The translations under genes and the position numbers were made by a program. A DNA stretch of 64,000 nucleotides from Saccopteryx bilineata (taxonomy: Eukaryota; Chordata; Mammalia; Chiroptera; Emballonuridae): contig NC_089493.1 of NCBI RefSeq assembly GCF_036850765.1, positions 132,128,239 to 132,192,238 of the forward strand, given 5' to 3'. Position 1 is the first letter of the stretch. Each line of letters starts with the position of its first letter. Positions 46,801-56,581 of the stretch are shown in pieces. A model generated the notes under the pieces. The model was not told the origin of the DNA, ran no database searches, and saw only the letters and a list, made by a program, of their open reading frames with translations.

Positions 46801-47139
46801 TTTTCTTATAAAGATTTTATTTATTTATTTATTTAGAGACAGAGAGAGGGATAGATAGGGACAGACAGACAGGAACGCAGAGAGATGAGAAGCATCAATC
46901 ATCAGTTTTTCTTTGTGGCACCTTAGTTGTTCATTGATTGCTTTCTCATATGTGCCTTGACCACGGGCCTTCAGCAGACCGAGTAACCTGTTGCTCGAGC
47001 CAGCAACCTTGGGCTCAAGCTGGTGAACTTTTGCTCAAACCAGATGAGCTGGGCTTAAGCTGGTGACCTCAGGGTCTCGAACTTGGGTCTTCTGCATCCC
47101 AGTTCAACGCTCTATCCACTGCGCCACCGCCTGGTCAGG
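46801..47139 (-). repeat. tRNA SINE, long type, - strand
   Basis: Same type as 4061. The duplication TTTCCTTTCCTTTTTT lies on both sides (about 46785 and 47141). Confidence 0.92.
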
Positions 47140-49092
47140 CTTTCCTTTCCTTTTTTATGGAAGTGACCCACACTTCCCATTACAAAAGTCGAATGAGAAC
47201 CTTGATTTGTAGATTTTACCGTGGTCTCATGGATAGAGACTGTGCAGGAGGACTTATAAGTGATAGAGGACACAGAGAGTGTCCTCACATGCCAGGGTGA
47301 GGGCCCTTGACTGCCTCTCTGTAGTTTGACAGCTTTTATGAAGAGAAACATGGCCTCCTGGCATCACAGGATTGGGAAGGAGCCTAGTAGTGAGCCCCCC
47401 ATCCTCTCTTATTAGCAGGTTCTCTGTGTGTGCCCTCAGGAAACGCACTGTACACACACCCCTCTTCACGGACTTGGAAACTGAATTCAGCTTAAAGAGT
47501 TCCAGCTCTCCCTGCCAGGCTGTTTATTCCAGTGGATTTAATTGTTTTCTATTAAACCTGCTTTAAAAACTGTTGGACTAGAAGCAAACTAATTAATTAT
47601 TGTCATTGTATAGCTATAGAGAGAGTAAAAAACAGTAATCGGTTCTTAAAAAGCTGTCATGACAGCTACTCTTGAACAGCTTCATCTATAACCTTAAGGG
47701 GCTTTGATCTCTAATACTGTCAAATATGAAATTGGGTTTTAGATCTCAGAGTCCTGGCTAGTTTCTGGGGCAGCTTTGGCCATTAAACAAACTCTCCCAT
47801 CTGCCGTTCCCACTGAGGATTGACTTTGGGATTCTAAGGAATGTGGAGGCAAATGAGCTTTTCTTATCAAGCATTCCATGTGGGTGCCTCATATCAGACC
47901 TGTTTTGGCAAAGAACTAAAAGAGGCAGGGTACACTGTCATATTTCCTTTGCTTAAGTGCCTTGGGAGACATTGTTTCTTTATCGAGCATGACTTTGGTA
48001 ACCTGCGTTTCCTGTGTGGGGGATGCCAGCGGTGAGCAGGCAGAGCTGCTAGTCGCTGCCATTTGACAAAGGCCATGAGGCCTGAGGATTGCTCTGTGGA
48101 CAGAGCTGCATCTGGTTCAGCTTCTTTTTGTAAGGAGCTGTGACAGTTAAAATCCTTTTGACACTGACTTAAAATGCACATCTTTGTCTCCAAACACAAT
48201 TAGTGTTGAAAAATGAAGCCCTTTACGGTTAGGCTTAGTGGCTTAGACAGCAGCTCCATCTGGTGCTGACTGATGGTGTTTGTTCAGTTCATCTCTTGGC
48301 TTTATAGCAGCATGAATGCAGAATTGGAACTGAATGTCAAATCTAAGGTCTCTTGTTACTGGAGGGCTTTTTGTTGCACATAGCACTGACATAAACCAAT
48401 TGTTCTCACGTGGCCATCCTGTCAATAATATTATAGGTGCTAATCTATAGCACCTATAGATTACTCAACAGCCATTTCTTGACTGAATTAACTTACTTGC
48501 ACTCAAAGTGAGGAAGTAGTTTTACTATTTATCTACGAGTCTTAGAAAAAGAAAATAAACTGCACTCCTTATAAAGAGAAAATTTAGTCTCTCTAATCAG
48601 CAGTGGATTTAACTTGGTTTACAAGACTAGGCCAGGATGCCTTCTTTTTTTGTTTTCAGTGCCCAAAGTGCTGAGCAAACAGACAATATTAAGAACTGAC
48701 AGGAGCTGCCACAATGTTAATAGAAATTACTTCTGAATAATAAGGTTACACATGATCTCTATTTTCTTTTTGCTTTTCATAATTTCACAGTGGGCATATA
48801 TAACAAGAAAAAATTTATATATAAGACAGAAAAATGTTTAAAACAAAACATATTGTAGGTAGCTGTAGTCTTAAGTCTCAGTTCTGGTGCTTTTTCATTC
48901 ATTGTGTGGTCTTTCTGGGCCTCAGTTATCCCTTGCCCATAAAACAGAAGGGTTGACCTAGGGGCCTGCTCAGCTTTAACATTCTAAGTTTTATGATTAT
49001 CTATAGCTCTTTTTCCTATCTTTTCAGCCTCTCTTCCAGTATTAACATTCAACATCATATAGTTTCTGCCTTCTTAAAATAAGGAATTTCCA
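47140..49092. other. Unique intron sequence
   Basis: No repeat was identified except a small hairpin near 48435 (ATAGGTGCTA / TAGCACCTAT, 5-base loop). No gene. Confidence 0.5.
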
Positions 49093-49507
49093 TGAAGAAG
49101 CAGAGCAGGCGGCAAAAGGATGCAACAGGATTCCCTACACCCATGTGCCCTTATTGTCTGTGCTGGGCAGACACTCGCATGCCGAGACTCAATGCCCTGG
49201 CAGCCTCCTCTTCACGCAGCTCCCAGCTCAGACGTTACTTCCGGGAAGCCCTGTCCTGACGATCCCAGCTACGTCATAGCTCACTAGAGCGAGTTGGTCC
49301 AGGTGCTGAGTATGGCTCCATGGCCTCCACCTCAGGTGCTAAGAAGAACTAGGTCACTGAGCAACGGAGCAATGCCCAAATGGGCAGAGCATCGCCCCTT
49401 AGTGGGCTTGGTGGGTGGATCAAGGACGGGTACATGCAGGAGTCTGTCTCTTTGCCTCCCTGCCTCTCACTGAATAAAAAAATAAATCTCATTAATTAAA
49501 AAAAAAA
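49093..49507 (+). repeat. Chimeric insertion: about 190 bp unrelated 5' part plus SINE 3' half
   Basis: From about 49290 it matches the Rhin-type SINE body and A-rich tail; the tRNA head is missing. The best duplication (AATAAGGAATTTCCA near 49078-49092; AATAAAGGAATTTCCA near 49506-49521) brackets a longer block whose 5' 190 bp are not SINE. That part includes old L2-like sequence (AGCTCAGACGTTACTTCCGGG). Confidence 0.55.
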
Positions 49508-50239
49508 TAAAGGAATTTCCAGACACCTCCCTACTCCCAGCTCTTCTACATTTCATCTAATCTTTGCTAGAAGGTTACCTACAATTACTCTCTTATCTCC
49601 TCACACTTCAGCCCGCCCAGTCTGCTCTCTGTCCCCACCACTGCAAAAAAATAGTTCATGCTGAGCTCACCAGTGAGCACACTGCAGCGCCCTGTGGCAC
49701 GTGGAAGTCCTCACTCTCCTTCCCTCAGTAGTCTTTGGATCCTTGTCTTCACTTCTTCATGACATCTCCTCTGGCTTCTGTGTCACCACACTTACCGTTG
49801 TTATTTCTGAGTTTTCTTTTGAGGTTGTCTTATTCTCCCCAGATCACCCACCAAGGCCACTTCCCCAGCTCACCCTCTTTTTTTTTTTTTTTTTTTTTGG
49901 CCTAAGATATTTCTATGCTGACAATTCCCTATCAGGTAAGAACAGCAGAATTCCTTTCTGTGCTCCAGAGTTCTCAGTTCAGTGGCTTGCTCTTTTTCAT
50001 GCAGGCTGACAAAAACATGAATTCCTAATCCTCCCCCCAAACGTTGTACCTCCCCCTACAGTGTTTTTATCTGATTAAGTGGCCCCACAAATCACTCAGT
50101 ATGTAAACCAAAAACCTTGCTCTGAAATCCAGATATTGCTGCCCACCTCTCTCTTCTTCTCAGATGCCTCGCTCACAACAGCTTCTGAGAGTTTCCTGGC
50201 CTCCTGGCCTGTTCTTCTCAGTTCATTTTCATAGACCAG
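49508..50239. other. Intron-like sequence, no gene
   Basis: Contains an 18-base T run (49881). Nothing else stands out. Confidence 0.5.
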
Positions 50240-51495
50240 AGCTGTCCTTTATTTATTAAGTCAGATTTATTGAGGTTTGAGTTATATACAGTAAAAACAC
50301 CTTGAGAAACGCCTTATATACAGTAGAAAGCACCTTTTATTTAGTATACAATGCTGAGTTTTGACAAATGCATGCTAGTCATATAACCACTACTACACAA
50401 TATTTGGATCATTTCCAGTTTTTGCTTATAAACCTTCATGTGCAGGCATTAGTATAAACATAACTAACTCTTCATTTGTCTTGAGGTAAATACCTAGGCA
50501 GGGGGTGAGATTGCTGGCTTCCATGGAAAGCTATGTTTAACTTTATAAGAAACTGCCCAACTCAAAAAAAAAAAAGGAAACTGCCCAACTCTTTTCAGAG
50601 TGGCTGATCCATTTGCACTAGATGAGAGCTTCATTGCCCCACATTCTCCCTGGCACCAGTTCTTGTTTCTGGATTTGGGGGTTATTTTAGATTTTATTTA
50701 TTCCTTTTTAGAGAGAGGAGAGAAAGGGGGGGAGCAGGAAGCATCAACTCCCTTATGTACCTTGACTAGGCAAGCCAGGTTTTCAAACCAGTGATCTCAG
50801 CTTTCCAGGTTGTCACTTTATCCACTGAGCCACCACAGGTCAGGCTCTTGTTTTTTTGTTTTAATTTTATTTTACCCATTCTATACATGGATAGTGGTAG
50901 CTCATTGTAGTTTCAATTTATGTTCCTGTACAGCTCATGATATATAGCATCTTCATGTGTTTATATGAAATCCATGTACCTTTGGTGAAGTATATGCTTA
51001 AGTCTTTTATGTATTTTTTATTAGATTTATTTTATTTTCTTTAATTTTTAAAGTTCTTTACATATACTGGATACAAAGTCAGATACTTGGCAGAAATTTT
51101 CTCCTCATCTATGGCTGTCTTCTCAGTGGTTTCTCAGTATCTTCTTTAGAGCAAACATTTTGATGAAGCCCAGATTATCTTTTTTTGTTGTTGTTGATCT
51201 TTTGATGTTGTATTTATGAACTCTGCCTAACCCTTGGTTGCAAAGATTTTCTCCTATGTTTTTTTCTAGAAGTTTTATAGCTTTACATATTATACTTAAA
51301 CCTGTGATCCATTCTGAGTTAATTTTTTGTTTTGGGATATAAGAGAGAAAGCGATGGTCATTTTGTTGCCTATGGATATCCAGTTCTAGCACATTTGTTG
51401 AAAAGAATATTCTTTTCACCTTTGTCAAAAATCAATTGCCTATGTTTGCATGGATCTATTTCTGGACTGTATTCTGTTTTGTGTCTGTTCTAATC
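50240..51495 (-). repeat. Old L1 (3' UTR and ORF2 end), split by a SINE
   Basis: 50240-50680 resembles an older L1 3' end and 50870-51495 the ORF2 C-terminal region on the - strand (GATTGATTTTTGACAAAGGTG-type complement near 51420). No intact frame. Confidence 0.75.
50690..50845 (-). repeat. tRNA SINE (CCTGACCTGTGGT type), - strand
   Basis: Diverged copy with GA-rich tract and head ending in CCACAGGTCAGGC. It lies within an old L1. Confidence 0.85.
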
Positions 51496-51496
51496 T

Positions 51497-52235
51497 GTCA
51501 GGAGTCAGCAAACTTTTTCTGTCAAGAACCAGATAATAAATACTTTAGGTTTTATAGGTCAAAAGGAAAAATCCAAAGTATTTTGTAGGTAGTTGTATAA
51601 CAAGAGAGAAAACAGACTTCCATGAACTTTTTGTTTTTGTGTTCTTAAAATTTTTTAATTGATTTTCAGAGGGAAAAGGAGGAGGAGAGAGGGAGGGAAA
51701 AAAAAGTTGATTTCTGTGTTGTGCCAGACAGATGATCAAACCCACAATGTTGGTGTTTCAGGACAACACTTTAACCAATTGAACTTCTAGGCCAGAGCTC
51801 TATGAATTTTTGACAAAATTTAAAATATAGTAATTGAGTTCAATTTTTGTAACACAGCTCTACTAATAAAAATAATGAAATTGGGGTGAAGGAATAAGAT
51901 TTTGCTTGATAAGTGTTCAAAATTAGTGTTCCTTCTCATCAAAAATGAATACAAACGTTTATATACTAATGCAGATCTATAATGAGATTTTACATATTTT
52001 TATCTTTCAAAAATGTATTCACACAGGTGATACATGTAGCAGTGGAGGTGTAGCAACTTATAGCTGCAAGATGACAAGCTCTGCAGAACTATGAGGGAGC
52101 CAGACAGGCGGTAGCCGCTCAGTTCTTCATTGTAGCTCAGGAGTTGCCACAAACAACGTGTAAATAAATGAGACTGGCTGTGTCCAACAAAGCTTCATTT
52201 ATGGGTACTAAAATTTAAATTTCCTATCATTTTTA
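51497..52235 (+). repeat. hAT-Charlie-like repeat remnant
   Basis: It starts GTCAGGAGTCAGCAAACTTTTTCTGTCAAG and ends around a CAACAAAGCTTCATTTATGGGTAC stretch, both typical of MER-type hAT elements. It is interrupted by a SINE. Family not assigned. Confidence 0.55.
51650..51793 (-). repeat. Short tRNA SINE, - strand, degenerate
   Basis: Related to 40290-40446; head near 51793 (AACTTCTAGGCCAG). It interrupts a hAT-type repeat. Confidence 0.65.
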
Positions 52236-52560
52236 CTTGTCACAAAATATCATTCTTTTAAAATCATATAAAAATTTAATGGCATCCATAGCTAAGGGAC
52301 ATTCAAAAACAGGCAACAGGTTAGACTTGTCCTGTGGGCTGTGGTATGCTTGTCCCAGCACCACATTGTCAGGATTCGAATCAGCTAGTCTGAGTCTTCC
52401 AACTTTGCTCTTCTTCAAAACTGTTTTGGCTATTGTAGGTCCTTTGCTTTTCTATTTAAATTTTTGAACTAGCTTGTTGATTTCTACAAAACATCCCGCT
52501 CAGATTTGGTTGGAATTATGCTAAATCCATAGAGCACTTTGGATACAATTGCCATCTTTT

Positions 52561-52895
52561 TTTTTTTTTTTTTACAGAGTCAGAGAGAGAGAGTCAGAGA
52601 GAGGGACAGACAGGAACAGACAGACAGGAACAGAGAGAGATGAGAAGCATCAATCATCAGTTTTTCGTTGCCACACCTTAGTTGTTCATTGATTGCTTTC
52701 TCATATGTGCCTTGACCAGGGGACTACAGCAGACTGAGTAACCCCTTGCTCAAGCCAGCGACCTTAGGTCCAAGCGGGTGAACTTTGTTCTAACCAGATG
52801 AGCCCGCACTCAAGCTGGTGATCTCGGGGTCTCGAACCTGGGTCCTCCATGTCCTAGTCTGACGCTCTATCCACTGTGCCACTGCCTGGTCAGGC
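52561..52895 (-). repeat. tRNA SINE, long type, - strand
   Basis: Same type as 4061. The imperfect duplication is GCCATCTTTTTT (52551) against GCCATCCTTTTTT (52896). It lies at the end of a hAT/L1 remnant area. Confidence 0.92.
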
Positions 52896-53172
52896 GCCAT
52901 CCTTTTTTAAAATGCAAATTGTGACCTGTTGTTTCCCCTATTTAAACCCTCCAGCGGCCTCGTACTGCTGTGAGGATAAACTCTGCTATTTAAAAGCCTA
53001 GAAGGCCCTGCGGAATGGACCATGACTTTCCTTCCTTACCCAGCTTCATGCCAGTCTTCCCCGTGCTCAAGACGTCCTAGTCTCTGATTAGCAGGAAGTG
53101 GTGTGTTATCAGCTGAAGGGTATAGTTTTACGTGAAAGAGTGAATAAACGTTTTTAAACAGACATTTGAAAC

Positions 53173-53638
53173 ATTTTTTTAAATTAATTATTTTTTTAAT
53201 GGGGTGACATCAGTAAATCAGGATACATATATATATTCAAAGATAACATGTCCAGTTTATCTTGTTCAGTTATGTTGCATACCCATCACCCAAAGTCAGA
53301 TTGTCCTCTGTCACCTTCTATCTAGTTCTCTTTGTGCCCCTCCCCCTCCCCCCTTCCCTCTCCCTCTCCCCCCTTCCCTCACCCTTTCCCCCCTCCCCCC
53401 GTAACCACCACACTCTTATCAATGTCTCTTGGTCTCACTTTTATGTCCCGTCTATGTATGGAATAATGCAGTTCCTGGTTTTTTCTGATTTACTTATTTC
53501 ACTTCATATAATGTTATCAAGATCCCACCATTTTGCTGTAAATGATCCGATGTCATTTCTTATAGCTGAGTAGTATTCTATAGTGTATATGTGCCACATC
53601 TTCTTTATCCAGTCATCTATTGACAGGCTTTTTGGTTG
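53173..53638 (-). repeat. 5'-truncated L1 3' end, young family
   Basis: It is closely similar to the 3' UTR of the full-length L1 at 20646 (GGGGTGACATCAGTAAATCAGG..., C-rich TCCCCCCTT tract). The short duplication GAAACAT lies on both sides (53167 and 53640). Confidence 0.88.
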
Positions 53639-54596
53639 GGAAACATATTTTTTAACCTTATTGAAAAGATCAGTTCAATGATGAACTGAACTTAGATCTC
53701 AGCAGGGTTGTTGGCCTCTCTCTGTGGAATTCTCTCATCCTTAAATGTGTACTTCTTCCATTGAGACAGAATATTTTGTGAGTGTTGTTTACAAGGGACT
53801 TAGTTTTGTATATATTTGCTAAAGGACATATTTTTCCTTATAATTGTGCTGACACTTGACAAAAAGGCAAGGCTAGTTTTCTGACTAAAGCAAGGATCCT
53901 GTCACTGTCATTGTACATGAGTGAAGTTAAACTTTCCAGTTCTTACTTGTGTGTAGCTCCTGCTGACCTTATTATAATATCCAGAGTAGAAGTATGACAC
54001 TAATGGTGTGCTGTGGGAGGTCTGTACTATGTGTCTAAGATGAGAGAGAGCCACAAGACTCGTTAAAAAAGTAATTAGCTTTAAAACCAGTGCTTTACTC
54101 GACCAGCTCCTATGCTAGATGAATAAGATAATAACCCAGGCCTTGAAGAAGCTCAAACACTTCTTTAAGTGAGGAAACAGTTAAAAATGAAGGTGCTTAT
54201 AAATGGAGGTATATCTAAGTGGCTCTGATATACCAAAGAGAAATAAGAAGCCCAGACAGATTTAGAGTACGGTAAGACTACTTAATTTTCAAGACATGAG
54301 GCTATAAGGGAGACAAGGATCATACAGTAAAAACCTAAGGGGCTCGTATTCCAACCCACAACTAGAGGTTGCACTACCTCAGTGCACCCAGAATTACCTG
54401 GAGAACTTATTTAAAAAGTCAGACTCCCAGACTGATGCTTCAGAGAGTGACTAGGTATACCTAGAGTGGTTTCCCAGGTGGCTCTATTCAGCTAGCAACC
54501 TCCAGTCTGCACACTGACATTTAGTAGCCAGTGCAGTAGGTGAGAGGGAGCCACAGAGTGGTTATGCTGGGTAAGAAGAAAATCATATGGCCTTGG
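53639..54596. other. Unique intron sequence
   Basis: No repeat or gene recognised. The same holds for 55273-55613 and 55872-56341. Confidence 0.5.
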
Positions 54597-54914
54597 TCGG
54601 TTGGCTCAGTGGAAAGAACATCAGCCCAGTGAAGTTCAACTCCCAGTCTGGGCACACAGGAAAAGTGACTATCTGCTTCTCTACCCCTTCTCTCTCTTCC
54701 TCTCCTGTAGCCAGTGGCTAGATGGCTTAAGTATTGACCCTGGACAATAAGATTAGCTCATTGGTCCAAGCACTAGCCTTAGACACTAAAAATATTTCAG
54801 TTGATTCAAGCATTGGTACCAGATTGGGGTTGCCAGGTGAATCCCAGTCGGGATGTATGCGGGGTCTGCCTATCTTTCCTCCTCTCACTTAAAAAAAAAA
54901 AAAAAAAAAAAAAG
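54597..54914 (+). repeat. Rhin-type tRNA SINE, degenerate
   Basis: The head GGCCTTGGTCGGTTGGCTCAG is kept, with deletions in the tRNA part, and it ends in a 26-base A run. Confidence 0.88.
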
Positions 54915-54922
54915 ATGATTGC

Positions 54923-55272
54923 ACTGGCCTGCTGACTCAGTGGTAAAGCATCAGAAGTCCTGGGTTCAGTTCCTGGCCAGGGCACACAAGAGAGCGCCCA
55001 TCTGCTTCTCCACCCCTCCCACTTTTCTCTCTGTCTCTTTCTTCCTGCCCTGCAGCTAAGGCTTCACTGGAGCAGAGTTGGCCCGGTTGCTGAGGATGGC
55101 TCCATGGCCTCCGCCTCAGGCACTAGAATGGCTCCTGTTGCAGCGAAGCAATGCCCCAGATGGGCAGAGCATCGCCCCCTTGTGGACTTGCCAGGTGGAT
55201 CCCAGTCAGGTGCATGCGGGGAGTCTGTCTCTCAGCCTCCCTGCTTCTCACCTCAGAAAAAAAAAAAAAAAG
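54923..55272 (+). repeat. Rhin-type tRNA SINE
   Basis: A second copy directly behind the previous one, with a short deletion in the tRNA-like head (CATCAGAAGTCCTGGG) and an A-rich tail. Confidence 0.88.
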
Positions 55273-55629
55273 AGATGATCATATTAGCATTTTAGAAAGT
55301 TAAATCTGATGATGGACTCACCTGAGAATTCATTAAAGTGCAGATTCTGACCTGGCATCTCTGAAATACTACCTTTCCAACAAGCTCCCAGTTGAGGCTG
55401 ATACTGCTGGCTGTGGTCCACACTTTGAAGAACAAGGGTAGAGAGGTGGTATTGGAATGGGGTGAGACTACAGACATGAAGTTAAAAGCCCATTCCAGGA
55501 ATCTGGGCAAATTAACTACTCACAGTGTCTGGTAATGGCAAGAATGAGTTCTAGTGAAATGTAATAGATAACATTGGCAAGACTAATTTAGGGAGTTAGT
55601 AGGATGTGGAGTTAAGAGTGAGGGGAGAG

Positions 55630-55855
55630 CCTGACCTGTGGTAGCGCAGTGGATAAAGCATCGACCTGGAAATGCTAAGGTCGCTGGTTCGAAACCCTGG
55701 GCTTGCCTGGTCAAGGTACATATGGGAGTTGATGCTTCCAGCTCCTCCCCCCTGTCTCTGTCTCTCTCTGTCTCTCTCTGTCTCTCTCTGTCCCTCTCTG
55801 TCTCCTCTCTAAAATGAATAAATAAAATAAAAAAAAATTAAAAAAAAAATGAGTA
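55630..55855 (+). repeat. tRNA SINE (CCTGACCTGTGGT type)
   Basis: The exact duplication AAGAGTGAGGGGAGAG lies at 55614-55629 and 55856-55871. It is a well-preserved, young copy with a CTGTCTCT repeat. Confidence 0.95.
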
Positions 55856-56341
55856 AAGAGTGAGGGGAGAGATGTCAAGAATGGTCTGAAGGTTGAAGCT
55901 CAGCTGTGTTGGAGGATGACATTAATTGGTCTAGGATAAAAGAGGAAGAAGGTGGCCTGGGGGGTAGAGGAGGGCTGGTTAGAGTTGAGAAAAGGGGTAG
56001 TCAGTGGGTTAGTTTTGAATGCATTGAGTTTGAGGAGTCGATGAAATACCCAAAATGTAAAGGATAGGCAGAGGAAGGGAACCCACAGTAGACTAGGAAG
56101 TGTCAGACAGGTTGGTGGATGGCAGTTTCAGAGGCATTTCCAGGAGGGGAAGGTCCCAAGATCATTGCTACAGAGACATGAAACAGATGATGAGATGTGG
56201 TTCAGTGAGAACGCATAAAATTGTGGTGAAGCAATGAACTTTCCAAAATGCCGATTGTGTAAAGGGAGTTCATTAAGTGCCCAAGTTAGTTTTTCTCTCA
56301 ATATCTGAATTTAGGGAAAGAGCCAGTTTTCTCATGCCATT

Positions 56342-56419
56342 CACAGAAGTGATCAGTAATGAAGGGGGCCAGTTCTGCTACCCAGAGTTCTCGAGTGGTG
56401 AGGAGAGTGAGAAGGATGC
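56342..56419 (+). repeat. Exact 78-bp copy of PEAK1 coding sequence in the preceding intron
   Basis: These 78 bp are identical to 57229-57306 inside the PEAK1 exon (encoding TEVISNEGGQFCYPEFSSGE and a few more residues). The copy lies 887 bp upstream in the same orientation, 47 bp before the splice acceptor. Identity stops abruptly at both ends, and a stop (TAG) follows within two codons of the reading frame. A 7-bp direct repeat, CCATTCA, occurs at its left edge (56337-56343) and again at 56435-56441. It may be a recent insertion or duplication, or an assembly error. Confidence 0.95.
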
Positions 56420-56439
56420 CTCATAGTGCCTTGTCCATT

Positions 56440-56466
56440 CAGACTGTCTTCTCTTTCCCCCAACAG
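56440..56466 (+). other. PEAK1: Splice acceptor of the PEAK1 large exon
   Basis: A pyrimidine-rich tract (ctgtcttctctttccccc) runs directly into AACAG ending at 56466, a good 3' splice site. It places the exon start at 56467, consistent with PEAK1's first coding exon carrying a little 5' UTR. No better acceptor is visible between here and the ATG. Confidence 0.75.
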
Positions 56467-56581
56467 ATGGATGACACTTAACAAGAGCTGCTATGATGTG
56501 TAGGGGAGGCGAAAACTAGCAGATAATAGTTTCTCCACGCACTGAGAAGGAAGCATTGGCTGTGAAGTTCTGTTTTCTAAA
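56467..56581 (+). promoter_or_regulatory. PEAK1: PEAK1 5' UTR segment with three short uORFs
   Basis: These 115 nt lie between the splice acceptor and the PEAK1 start codon. Three short upstream ORFs are visible: ATG at 56467 (four codons, stop at 56479-56481), ATG at 56471 (stop ends at 56503), and tandem ATGs at 56493 and 56496 (stop at 56517-56519). All end before the main ATG, so they could lower or condition translation of PEAK1. That regulatory role is inference; their presence is read directly. Confidence 0.6.
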
